DNA of 64,000 nt from assembly GCA_964565895.1 (NCBI GenBank), contig CAZMGT010000012.1:7307-71306 (forward strand), read 5' to 3'. Positions 54,504 to 62,825 of this stretch are shown piece by piece. The position numbers and the translations under genes were made by a program. Under the pieces are notes generated by a model that saw only the letters and a list, made by a program, of their open reading frames with translations, made no database searches and had not been told where the DNA came from. Origin of the DNA: CAZMGT01 sp964565895. GTDB lineage: Bacteria; Armatimonadota; Zipacnadia; UBA1398; CAZMGT01. Position 1 is the stretch's first letter; each line of letters opens with the position of its first letter.

Positions 54504-54989
54504 GTGCTCTGCGACCAGTGCGGCGAGCGCGAGGCTTCGCTTTATGTCCGGCTAATGCTTGACAGCTCCGCCGTGGAGCTTAACCTATGCGAGCGCTGCG
54601 CGCGCGAGCGGGCGGCCTCTGGGCTGTGCTTCGACCTCGTCGTGGGCGAGCTGTCGCAGGAGTCCGCGGACAACTCGCCGCTGCTGTTTGACCCGGCGAG
54701 GTACGCCTCGGTGTGCCCGCGCTGCGGGCTAACCGCGGAGGAGCTTGCGCGGGGCAAGCTGCTCGGCTGCGCGGACTGCTACGACGCCCACGCCGAGGCC
54801 CTGGGGGTCGTTCTGCGCCTCGTCCAGGGCGTGGCCCCGCAAGGGAGGCGGCCGCAGCTCGCCGAGGTCGGGGCGCGCTTGGCAAAGCTCCAGGCCGAGC
54901 TTAACGAGGCCATCGCGCGCGAGGAGTACGGCCGCGCCGCTGCCCTACGCGACCAGATCAACGAGCTGCGCCAAACCGGCAACGCTTAG
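54504..54989 (+). CDS. mcsA: McsA-type zinc-finger activator of protein arginine kinase
   Basis: 161 residues, GTG start at 54504. Four C-x-x-C pairs (CDQC, CERC, CPRC, CADC) give two zinc fingers, and the C-terminal UVR motif is EVGARLAKLQAELNEAIARE. This is the McsA layout. In Bacillus, McsA activates the McsB arginine kinase and helps deliver substrates to ClpC. It follows ilvE by 6 bp and precedes mcsB by 47 bp. Confidence 0.92.
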   Translation: MLCDQCGEREASLYVRLMLDSSAVELNLCERCARERAASGLCFDLVVGELSQESADNSPLLFDPARYASVCPRCGLTAEELARGKLLGCADCYDAHAEALGVVLRLVQGVAPQGRRPQLAEVGARLAKLQAELNEAIAREEYGRAAALRDQINELRQTGNA

Positions 54990-55036
54990 CACACTGCCCC
55001 TGCTGCTCCCCTCTGCCCCGGCGGGAGGTGCGCCGC

Positions 55037-56095
55037 GTGTCTGTTCTCTCGCTTATCGTCGCCGCTGCCGAGCGCTTGTGCGCCGCTCCGGAGAGCGAGG
55101 TTGTCTTTTCCTCGCGCGTGCGGCTTGCCCGAAACTTTCGCGACATTCCCTTTCCCCACCGGGCAAGCACGGGGGAGCGCTCGCGCGTGGTGCAGCGTGT
55201 CCTGCGCGTGGCGCGCGAGGCGCGTGGGAGGCGACTTCTCGTCCTCCCCGTGGGGAGCCTGCCCCCGCTCGAGCTGGAGGCGCTTGCCGAAAACCACCTT
55301 ATCTCGCGGGAGATGGTCGCCGGCGGGAGCGAGCGCGCGGTTATCTTCTCGCCGGAGGGCGACCTGTGCGCGATGGTTAACGAGGAAGACCACGTTCGCG
55401 TGCAGGCGCTCGTGGGCGGGCTGGACCTGGAGGGGCCGCTGCGGCGCGTGAACGAGTTTGAGAGGATGCTCGGGCGCGTGGGCGAACTGGCGTACAAGGA
55501 AGGGCTGGGGTTTCTCACCGCGTGCCCGAGCAATGTGGGCACTGGTCTGCGGGCCTCGGTACTCCTGCGACTGCCCGCGCTTTACTTTACCAAGCGCCTG
55601 CAGAGCGCGCTGGACAGGCAACTGAACTCTTCCATCACCGTGCGCGGGATCTATGGCGAAGGGAGCAAGCCGGCGGCGTTTTTGCTGCAGCTTTCTAACC
55701 AGCGCACCGCGGAGCAGGACCCGGAGGCGATCGTCGCCAACGTCTCCCGTGTGGCGCGCGCGCTGGCCCAGGCGGAGCACGCGGCGCGCGAGGCGCTTGT
55801 GCAGCGGTTTCGGCCGGAGGTTGAGGATCTCGTCCTCCGCGCGGCGGGAACGCTGCGCTCGGCGCGGCTGATTAGCTCCGAGGAGGCGATGGAGAAGCTG
55901 GCCCAGGTGCGCCTCGGGCTGGACCTGGGGATCCTCCGCGGGGTGGCCCCGCGGGAGGTGGACCGGCTGATGCTCCTCGTCCGCCCGGCGACGCTGCAGC
56001 TTGTCCTGCGCCAGAGGTTGGCCACGCGCGAGCGAGATTTTCGCCGGGCGACGTTTATTCGGCAGCGGCTAAGCCAGTTGCGCGCGGCGTGCTAG
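55037..56095 (+). CDS. mcsB: McsB protein arginine kinase
   Basis: 352 residues from the GTG at 55037, eight bases after GGGAGG; a GTG at 55028 lies inside that site. Guanidino-kinase motifs are present: FSSRVRLARNF, MVNEEDHVRVQAL, the catalytic-loop TACPSNVGTGLRAS and RGIYGEGS. The C-terminal RDFRRATFIRQRL keeps the R-D-x-x-R-A phospho-arginine-sensing motif. McsB phosphorylates Arg residues on damaged or misfolded proteins and so tags them for ClpC-ClpP. It is followed after 27 bp by the Clp N-domain-only gene. Confidence 0.93.
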   Translation: MSVLSLIVAAAERLCAAPESEVVFSSRVRLARNFRDIPFPHRASTGERSRVVQRVLRVAREARGRRLLVLPVGSLPPLELEALAENHLISREMVAGGSERAVIFSPEGDLCAMVNEEDHVRVQALVGGLDLEGPLRRVNEFERMLGRVGELAYKEGLGFLTACPSNVGTGLRASVLLRLPALYFTKRLQSALDRQLNSSITVRGIYGEGSKPAAFLLQLSNQRTAEQDPEAIVANVSRVARALAQAEHAAREALVQRFRPEVEDLVLRAAGTLRSARLISSEEAMEKLAQVRLGLDLGILRGVAPREVDRLMLLVRPATLQLVLRQRLATRERDFRRATFIRQRLSQLRAAC

Positions 56096-56122
56096 CTGCC
56101 GGACGGCAGAGGGTGGAGGGCC

Positions 56123-57496
56123 ATGTGGCAGCGGTTTAACAGCGCGGCGCGAAGTGCCATTGTCCGAGCGCAGGAGGAGGCCGCGGCGCGAGGGCAGGAG
56201 GAGCTCTCCGGCGAGCACCTGCTCTTGGGGATCCTCTCCGACGACTCCTGGCCCTCGAGCACGGCGCTTGTCGCGTGCGGAGTGGATCTTGGCGCGCTGC
56301 GCGCGAACCTGGAGCAGGAGCTTCCCCAGGGCGGCGAGCGCCACCCCGAGCCGCGGCTCTCGCAGGAAGCGCGGTCGATCGTTAAGCGGGCGCTGCGCGA
56401 GGCGCAGGAGCTGAACAGCAGCGACGTGGGCGCGGAGCACCTGCTGCTTGCCTTGGCTGAGGAGCGGGAGAGCCTCGCCGCGCGCATCCTCGCCGAGCTC
56501 GGGGCCACCGCGGAAGCCCTGCGCGAAATTATCGTGCGCGGGGCGCGCCCGCGGCCGCAGCAGCATATCCCGCGCTTCTCCGCTCGCGCGCGGAGGGCGA
56601 TTTTGCTCGCCGAGCGCGAGGCGCGCGCCCGCGGGCACGCGGAGATCGAGCTGCGCCACGTGCTTTTGGGGATCGTCCAGCAGCGCCAGTGCGCGGGCGC
56701 GCGCATGCTTCAGGAAAACGGCATTGACGCCGGGGAGTTGGAGCGCGAGCTGGGGGAGGAGCTGGAGGCCGTGCCCGAGGACGAGCGGCGGACGCCCACG
56801 CGTATCTCCGCGGAGGTCGCCTCGGTGCTCCGCCGGGCGCACGAGGAGGCGGGGCAGGCGGCGGAGGAGGAGATCGGCACGGCGCACCTCCTGCTCGGGT
56901 TGATGGCCGCGGGGGGCGAGCTGGGGCGCAGGCTGCTTTTGCGGCTTGGGGGATCGCTGGAGGGCGTGCGCCAAGCGGCGCGCGCCGCGCAAGCTGCCGG
57001 CGAACCCCCGCTGAGCGCGGAGGAGCAGGAGGAAGAGCGCCCCGCGGAGGCCGCGGAGGAGGAAGAGGAGCCCCTCGCCTATCTGCCGTTCTCCCAGGGG
57101 GCGCGGCGGGCGATCGCTCGCGCGTGTCAGGAGGCGCTCGGCCAAGGGCGCAGTCCGATGCCCGCCGATGTGCTCATCGAGCTGCTTATGGACGAGGAAT
57201 CTGAGGTAAACGCCATGCTCCGGACGCCGCCGGCGGCGCTCATTCGCGAGCTAAAGCGCCTGGTGACAACGATGACCTACGCGCCGGAGGTCGCCCCGCG
57301 CTGGGACAGCGTAGAGGCTCTGTGCCGTGCGGCGACGCGCCTGGCCCGCTCGCGGGAGTGGACGCACGTGCGCAGCAGGCACCTGCTTGCCGTGATGCCC
57401 GCGGTGGATAGGAACCTGCGCAAGCTGCTGGCGAAATTTAGTCTGGAAGAGGAGGTTTTGCTGCACCGGCTGGAGGAGTTCGAGGAGCGGGAGTAG
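56123..57496 (+). CDS. Stand-alone protein of three tandem ClpC-type N-terminal domains, no ATPase
   Basis: 457 residues. Six copies of the Clp_N half-repeat are seen, at about 2-66, 76-138, 148-210, 225-290, 319-380 and 390-455: FNSAARSAIVRAQEEAAARG, RLSQEARSIVKRALREAQEL, FSARARRAILLAEREARARG, RISAEVASVLRRAHEEAGQA, FSQGARRAIARACQEALGQG and WDSVEALCRAATRLARSRE. An acidic linker (301-317) precedes the last pair. There is no Walker motif, UVR domain or signal peptide. The Glu of the G-T-E-H phospho-arginine site, corresponding to Bacillus ClpC E32 and E106, is kept as E31 and E105 but replaced in domains two and three (R178, A254, no equivalent in repeat five, R419). Position between mcsB and clpC suggests it binds ClpC substrates, ClpC partners or McsB. 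It is an adaptor, sink or decoy by inference. Confidence 0.85.
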   Translation: MWQRFNSAARSAIVRAQEEAAARGQEELSGEHLLLGILSDDSWPSSTALVACGVDLGALRANLEQELPQGGERHPEPRLSQEARSIVKRALREAQELNSSDVGAEHLLLALAEERESLAARILAELGATAEALREIIVRGARPRPQQHIPRFSARARRAILLAEREARARGHAEIELRHVLLGIVQQRQCAGARMLQENGIDAGELERELGEELEAVPEDERRTPTRISAEVASVLRRAHEEAGQAAEEEIGTAHLLLGLMAAGGELGRRLLLRLGGSLEGVRQAARAAQAAGEPPLSAEEQEEERPAEAAEEEEEPLAYLPFSQGARRAIARACQEALGQGRSPMPADVLIELLMDEESEVNAMLRTPPAALIRELKRLVTTMTYAPEVAPRWDSVEALCRAATRLARSREWTHVRSRHLLAVMPAVDRNLRKLLAKFSLEEEVLLHRLEEFEERE

Positions 57497-57512
57497 GCGG
57501 GCGGCGGAACTA

Positions 57513-57540
57513 TTGCCCCCTCCATAGCTTTAAGTACAAT
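57513..57540 (+). promoter_or_regulatory. Candidate internal promoter before clpC (upstream copy)
   Basis: TTGCCC (57513-57518), a 16-base spacer and TACAAT (57535-57540) lie just after the Clp N-domain gene. It would allow clpC expression independent of ilvE-mcsAB. Confidence 0.4.
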
Positions 57541-57611
57541 GGGAGCGGCGAGGTGTCTAACGAGATAGGAGCGCGTGAAAAGCGGCGGCGCGGGGCACGG
57601 CGGCAGGTCCT

Positions 57612-57641
57612 TTGCTGCAGCGCGCGAATTTAGGGTACAAT
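57612..57641 (+). promoter_or_regulatory. Candidate internal promoter before clpC (downstream copy)
   Basis: TTGCTG (57612-57617), an 18-base spacer and TACAAT (57636-57641) lie 44 bases before the small upstream ORF. The same -10 hexamer occurs in the upstream candidate. Which of the two is used cannot be told by eye. Confidence 0.35.
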
Positions 57642-57684
57642 ACAAGCAGCCGTCAGCGCTTTGGCCGCACCAAGGAGCAGAGAG

Positions 57685-57777
57685 ATGTATAACGCAATAA
57701 TTCCCGCAATGATTGCCGATATATCCAAGGGCCGTGAGGCGCTGGGCAACCTGGCAAGGAAGGGGGGCAGAGGCTGA
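57685..57777 (+). CDS. 30-residue upstream ORF overlapping clpC start
   Basis: ATG at 57685 with GGAG eight bases upstream; the peptide begins MYNAIIPAMIADISKG and ends before a TGA whose last base is the first base of the clpC ATG (TGATG). The G-rich clpC ribosome site lies inside its final codons, so ribosomes finishing this ORF could restart on clpC. It is AT-rich compared with all flanking DNA. Leader peptide or true small protein cannot be separated from sequence alone. Confidence 0.55.
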   Translation: MYNAIIPAMIADISKGREALGNLARKGGRG

Positions 57778-60251
57778 TGCAGACCTGGGAGCGGTTCAGC
57801 GACCGCGCGCGCCGCGTGGTCATCCACGCGCAGGAGGAAGCGGCGAAGCTGGGCGTTGAGTTCTTCGACACCGAGCACCTCCTCCTGGGGCTGATCCGCG
57901 AGCGCGAGGGCATTGCCGTGCGCGTGCTCAATCGCTGCGGAGTCAGCCTGGCGCGGTTAAAGGCTGAGGTGGAGAAGCACATTCAGCGGCGGCCCGGGGT
58001 CAGCACAACGAGCCCCCGCCTTGCCCCAAACGCCAAGGAAGTGCTCAGCCTGGCCCTGAAGGAAGCGAAGAACCTGGGGCATACCTACGTGGGCACGGAG
58101 CACCTTTTGCTCGGGCTAATTGGGGTTGGCCGAGGTATCGCCGCGCGCGTGCTTACTGAGTTTGGCCTGGACCTGCGCACGGCACGCCAGCAGGTTTTGG
58201 AGTGCTTAAAGGAGGGCGCCGGCCCCGCCCCGGCCACGGAAACTAAGTCGCAAACCCCCGCGCTGGACCATTTCGGCCGCGACCTGACTCAGCAGGCGCG
58301 CGAGGGCCTGCTCGACCCGATCATCGGGCGCGACACGGAGATCGAGCGCGTAATTCAAATCCTCTCCCGGCGGACGAAGAACAACGCCGTGCTCATCGGC
58401 GAGCCGGGCGTGGGCAAGACGGCGATCGTCGAGGGCCTCGCCCAGCGCATCGCCGAGGGCCGCGTGCCGGAGAAGCTGGCCAACAAGCGCATCGTTATGC
58501 TCGACATGGCCAGCGTTGTCGCGGGAACGAAGTATCGGGGCGAGTTTGAGGAGCGGATGAAGAAGATCCTCGAGGAGATTCGCAACTCCAAGGGCGAGGT
58601 TTTGCTGTTCATCGACGAGCTGCACACGCTCGTCGGCGCGGGCGCCGCGGAGGGGGCAATGGACGCCTCGAATATCCTAAAGCCCGCGCTTGCCCGCGGT
58701 GAGATCCGCTGCATCGGGGCGACGACCCTCGACGAGTACCGCAAGTATATCGAGAAAAACGCCTCGCTCGAGCGGCGCTTCCAGTCGGTGCTCGTGCGCG
58801 AGCCCACCGTGGAGGAAGCGATAAAGATCCTCCAGGGGATTCAGGAGCGCTACGAGGAGCACCACAACGTGCGGTTTACCCCGGAGGCGATCGTCGCCGC
58901 GGTGAAGCTCTCGCACCGCTACATTACCGACCGCTGCCTGCCGGACAAGGCGATCGACGTGATGGACGAGGCGGCCTCGCGGCGCAGCCTGCTTGCCCCC
59001 GGCCCGCCGCCGCGGACAAAGCAGCTTGAGCGCGAGCTGGACGACGTGCGCGCGCGCAAGATGGCCGCCGTGGAGGCGAGCGAGTTTGAGCTCGCTCAGG
59101 TGCTAAAGGAGCGCGAGGAAGAGATCGAGCGCGAGCTGGCCAAGCTGCGCGAGGAAACTAAGGAAGACGACACGATTTGGGTGGACGAGGAGGACATTAG
59201 CCAGATCGTCTCCAGTTGGACGGGCATCCCCGTGGTCAACCTCACCGAGGAGGAGAGCGCGAAGCTTTTGCGCATGGAGGAGGCCCTGCACAAGCGCGTG
59301 GTGGGCCAGGACGAGGCGATTCGCGCGGTGGCCCGCGCCGTGCGGCGCTCGCGCGCGGGGCTGAAGGACCCGCGGCGGCCGATCGGCACGTTCATCTTCC
59401 TCGGGCCCACCGGGGTGGGGAAAACGCTGCTTGCCCGCGCGCTGGCGGAGTTTCTGTTCGACGACGAAGATGCGCTCATTCGCATCGACATGTCGGAGTA
59501 CATGGAGAAGTTCGCCGTGTCGCGACTGCTCGGCGCGCCGCCGGGCTATGTCGGCTATGACGAGGGCGGGCAGCTTACCGAAGCTGTGCGCCGGCGGCCG
59601 TACTCCGTCGTCCTGTTCGACGAGATCGAAAAGGCCGACGCCGAGGTGTTCTCGGTGCTCCTGCAGGTGATGGAGGACGGCCGACTGACCGACGCGCAGG
59701 GGCGCGTGGTGGACTTTAAGAACACGGTAATCATCATGACCTCGAACATCGGCGCGCGATCGATCAACCGTGGCCGCCCGCTGGGATTCTCAAAGACCGA
59801 GGGCAGCGAGGGGCCGCGCGAGCTGAGCGAGGAGGAGCGCAAGCGGCAGCACGCGGCAATGTCCGCGCGGATTATGGACGAGCTGAAGCGCGTGTTCCGG
59901 CCGGAGTTCCTAAACCGTGTGGACGAGGTGATCGTGTTCCACGCGCTGAGCGCCTCGGAGCTGGCGCAGATCGTGGAGCTTGAGCTGAGCCGGGTGGCGG
60001 AGCAGCTCCAGAGCAGAAACATTACCATCGAGTTTACCGACAAGGTGAAGAAGATGCTCGCGCGGGAGGGGTATCAGCCGGCGCTCGGCGCCCGGCCCCT
60101 GCGCCGCGTCATTCAGCGGCGGATCGAAGACCCGCTGTCCGAGGAGTTGCTTCTGGGTAAGTTCGAGGATGGCTCGCATATCGTCGCCGATATGGAGGGC
60201 GACAAGGTCGTCTTCCGCTTGAAGAAGACGGTTGAGCTGAGCACACAGTGA
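57777..60251 (+). CDS. clpC: ClpC-type AAA+ unfoldase of the ClpCP protease
   Basis: 824 residues, ATG at 57777. The N-domain has both phospho-arginine-site motifs intact (FDTEHLLLGL with E33, VGTEHLLLGL with E108). Walker A of AAA1 is IGEPGVGKTAIVEG (about 208-220); a UVR-containing middle domain (ELDDVRARKMAAVEASEFEL) follows; AAA2 has FLGPTGVGKTLLARAL. A ClpP-docking loop LGF (about 668-670) is present in the usual place before VFRPEFLNRVDE. It should unfold McsB-marked substrates and pass them to ClpP, whose gene is not in the window. Its TGA overlaps the radA GTG. Confidence 0.95.
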   Translation: MQTWERFSDRARRVVIHAQEEAAKLGVEFFDTEHLLLGLIREREGIAVRVLNRCGVSLARLKAEVEKHIQRRPGVSTTSPRLAPNAKEVLSLALKEAKNLGHTYVGTEHLLLGLIGVGRGIAARVLTEFGLDLRTARQQVLECLKEGAGPAPATETKSQTPALDHFGRDLTQQAREGLLDPIIGRDTEIERVIQILSRRTKNNAVLIGEPGVGKTAIVEGLAQRIAEGRVPEKLANKRIVMLDMASVVAGTKYRGEFEERMKKILEEIRNSKGEVLLFIDELHTLVGAGAAEGAMDASNILKPALARGEIRCIGATTLDEYRKYIEKNASLERRFQSVLVREPTVEEAIKILQGIQERYEEHHNVRFTPEAIVAAVKLSHRYITDRCLPDKAIDVMDEAASRRSLLAPGPPPRTKQLERELDDVRARKMAAVEASEFELAQVLKEREEEIERELAKLREETKEDDTIWVDEEDISQIVSSWTGIPVVNLTEEESAKLLRMEEALHKRVVGQDEAIRAVARAVRRSRAGLKDPRRPIGTFIFLGPTGVGKTLLARALAEFLFDDEDALIRIDMSEYMEKFAVSRLLGAPPGYVGYDEGGQLTEAVRRRPYSVVLFDEIEKADAEVFSVLLQVMEDGRLTDAQGRVVDFKNTVIIMTSNIGARSINRGRPLGFSKTEGSEGPRELSEEERKRQHAAMSARIMDELKRVFRPEFLNRVDEVIVFHALSASELAQIVELELSRVAEQLQSRNITIEFTDKVKKMLAREGYQPALGARPLRRVIQRRIEDPLSEELLLGKFEDGSHIVADMEGDKVVFRLKKTVELSTQ

Positions 60252-61603
60252 GGCGGGCGGCGGTGAAGTTCCGCTGCTCTGAGTGCGGCTTTCAATCCGT
60301 TCAGTGGTTTGGCCGCTGCCCCCGCTGCCAGTCGTGGAATACTCTGTCCCCTGTTAACGAAAGTGCACCTCAAGGTGAGCGCAGTGCACGCGCCGTGGTG
60401 CTTTCCGCGGCGCGGGAGGATTCCGGCCATCGGCTGCGAACAGGCATCGGCGAGCTCGACCGCGTGCTCGGCGGGGGCCTGGTCTGCGCCCAGGTGGTTT
60501 TAGTCGCCGGCGAACCGGGTATAGGTAAGTCAACGCTGCTGCTTCAGATCTCCGACCGTCTGGGGCAGCCCGAGCGCCCAGTGCTTTATGTTACCGCGGA
60601 GGAGTCGCTGGAGCAGATCCGCCTCCGCGCGCGGCGCTTGGGGGTAGGTGGCGACGGCGTCGTCGTTGTCGCGGAAAGCGACCTGGACGCCGCGCTGGAG
60701 CACGCCCAGGATGGAGAGCTAAGCTGCCTTGTCGTGGACTCCATCCAGGCGGTGCGCCGCGCAGGGGTCGCCTCGCTGCCGGGGTCGGTGCAGCAGGTGC
60801 GCGAGTGCGCCGCGCGCGTTATCGAGCTGGCCAAGGGAGCGGGCTTTCCCGCGCTCATGGCTGGGCACGTGACAAAGGAGGGAGGGGTCGCCGGGCCGCG
60901 GGCGCTGGAGCACCTGGTGGACACCGTGCTCTACTTCGAGGGCGACCGGAGCTATACCTATCGCATCCTCAGGGCGACGAAAAACCGCTTTGGGTCGACG
61001 GAAGAGATCGGACTGTTTGAGATGCGCGAGTGCGGCCTGGTGGAGGTTCCCAACCCCTCGGAGATGCTGCTTTCGCAGCGGCGGCAGGCGGTCCCCGGGA
61101 CGGCCGTGTTCGCCGGGGTGCAGGGGTCGCGCCCGTTGCTCGTCGAGGTGCAGGCGCTGACCACGCGCGTGCAATATGGCACGCCGCGGCGGCTAGCTGC
61201 GGGGTTGGATAGCAATCGGCTGGCGATAATTCTCGCCGTGCTCGAGCGTCGGCAGGGGCTGCCCCTGTTTGAGCACGACGTGTTCATGAGCGTTGCCGGC
61301 GGGGTGCGTGTGGCCGAGCCGGCGGCGGACTTGGCCATTGCCGCAGCGATCGTTTCTGCGCTGCGGGGCGAGGCAATAGACCGGGAAACCGCGTTCGCGG
61401 GTGAGGTCGGGCTCACCGGGGAGTTGCGTGCGGTGAGTCACCTGCGGCAGCGGGCCGCGGAGGCGGCGCGGCTCGGTTTTCGCCGCCTCATCGCTCCCTC
61501 GCACGGCCTGGATTCATTCGGTGTTGATCGGCTCCCAGGGGTGCGGGTGGAGGGCGCGGCAGACCTGGGCGAGGCGCTGGCGCAGTGCTTCGCTCGGTCA
61601 TAG
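60248..61603 (+). CDS. radA: DNA repair protein RadA
   Basis: 451 residues from the GTG at 60248, which overlaps the clpC stop (GTGA); a GTG at 60263 is an alternative start. The C4 zinc finger (CSECGFQSVQWFGRCPRC), Walker A AGEPGIGKSTLLLQ, the RadA-specific KNRFGSTEE motif and a C-terminal Lon-protease-like domain (FMSVAGGVRVAEPAADLAIA, GEVGLTGELR) are all present. RadA is a hexameric branch-migration helicase in recombination. Its place right after clpC is the common Firmicutes-type order. Confidence 0.95.
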   Translation: MRRAAVKFRCSECGFQSVQWFGRCPRCQSWNTLSPVNESAPQGERSARAVVLSAAREDSGHRLRTGIGELDRVLGGGLVCAQVVLVAGEPGIGKSTLLLQISDRLGQPERPVLYVTAEESLEQIRLRARRLGVGGDGVVVVAESDLDAALEHAQDGELSCLVVDSIQAVRRAGVASLPGSVQQVRECAARVIELAKGAGFPALMAGHVTKEGGVAGPRALEHLVDTVLYFEGDRSYTYRILRATKNRFGSTEEIGLFEMRECGLVEVPNPSEMLLSQRRQAVPGTAVFAGVQGSRPLLVEVQALTTRVQYGTPRRLAAGLDSNRLAIILAVLERRQGLPLFEHDVFMSVAGGVRVAEPAADLAIAAAIVSALRGEAIDRETAFAGEVGLTGELRAVSHLRQRAAEAARLGFRRLIAPSHGLDSFGVDRLPGVRVEGAADLGEALAQCFARS

Positions 61604-61646
61604 GGGTTCATCCCGTCATAGCGTTCATTTCCCGGGGGGATATTGA

Positions 61647-62825
61647 GTGATCAGCGGGCGTTATCTGTTTACTCTATTAGCCCTGGTGTTTGCCCTATTC
61701 GGGGCGGCGGCGGGGATTAAGTTCGGGACGTACTATGTCTCCCTCCCCTCGATCGAGGACAGCCTGGAGGCGCCGCTGCAGCATTTTTCGCTCTGGGGTT
61801 TTGCTGTAGCGGGCGCGCTGCTCGGCGTGCTCGTGGCCTCGCTTTCCTTCTCGCGCATTCAGCGTGTGTTCGGGGGGCTGCATCAGGCGCCCGTGATAGA
61901 CAAGATCGCTGGCGCCGTGGGCTGCCTGTTTGGGATGATGGTTGGAGCGATAATTTGCATCCCCCTGCTTGCCTCGGGGACGATACCGGCGATCATCATG
62001 GTCGCCCTACTTATTTTGTTCGGCTTTGTCGGAGCGAGCTTTGCCCTGTCCATGAAGGACGAGCTGTGGCAGGTGTGGGGAGGGAGCGCTCCTGCGGAGC
62101 GGGCCAGCGGCGTGGAGGAGAGCGCCACGGAGGTGCCGACGCGGCCGCAATTGCGCCCGAAGATTTTGGACACGAACGTGATTATCGACGGGCGGATTGC
62201 GGACATTTGCAGCACGCGGTTTGTGGAAGGGATAATTTACGTCCCCGGGTTCGTGCTCGAGGAGCTGCAGCACATCGCGGACTCCGCGGATTCCCTACGC
62301 CGGGCGCGCGGGCGGCGGGGGCTGGTTATGCTCAAGAAGATGCAGGACGAACTGGACACCCCCGTGGAGGTGAGCGAGGACTATCCCCCGGACTACGACG
62401 AGTCCGAGCCGGTAGATGTGCGCCTGGTGAAGATGGCCAAGCACCTGGACGCGACGATTATCACCAACGACTTTAACCTAAACAAGGTGGCCCAGCTTCA
62501 CGGTGTGCCGGTAATGAACGTCAACGAGCTGGCCAACGCGCTTAAGCCGGTGTTTTTGCCTGGGGAGCAGATCGAGGTGGAGCTGGTGAAGCTGGGCAAG
62601 GAGCCCCGCCAGGGCGTGGGGTATTTGGACGACGGCACGATGGTTGTCGTCGAAAACGGCGACCGGCGCGTGGGGCAGACGGTCGTGGCCAAGGTGACCA
62701 GCGTCCTGCAAACGATCGCGGGGAAGATGATTTTCGCCGAGCTGGAGAGCGACGATGACCGCGACAGGTCGGACCGCGCCTCGCACAACATGCGCCCTAA
62801 TTCCCGCGGCGGGCGCGGGGACTAG
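61647..62825 (+). CDS. Membrane-anchored PIN/TRAM-domain protein (YacL-like)
   Basis: 392 residues, GTG start at 61647. Four N-terminal transmembrane helices (for example YLFTLLALVFALFGAAAGI, TIPAIIMVALLILFGFVG) precede a PIN nuclease domain with acidic motifs ILDTNVIIDGRIADIC and DATIITNDFNLNKVA, then a C-terminal TRAM domain (LGKEPRQGVGYLDDGTMVVV). This is the YacL family encoded between radA/disA and ispD in Firmicutes; the RNA target is unknown. No disA lies between it and radA here. Its last 71 bases overlap ispD. Confidence 0.92.
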   Translation: MISGRYLFTLLALVFALFGAAAGIKFGTYYVSLPSIEDSLEAPLQHFSLWGFAVAGALLGVLVASLSFSRIQRVFGGLHQAPVIDKIAGAVGCLFGMMVGAIICIPLLASGTIPAIIMVALLILFGFVGASFALSMKDELWQVWGGSAPAERASGVEESATEVPTRPQLRPKILDTNVIIDGRIADICSTRFVEGIIYVPGFVLEELQHIADSADSLRRARGRRGLVMLKKMQDELDTPVEVSEDYPPDYDESEPVDVRLVKMAKHLDATIITNDFNLNKVAQLHGVPVMNVNELANALKPVFLPGEQIEVELVKLGKEPRQGVGYLDDGTMVVVENGDRRVGQTVVAKVTSVLQTIAGKMIFAELESDDDRDRSDRASHNMRPNSRGGRGD

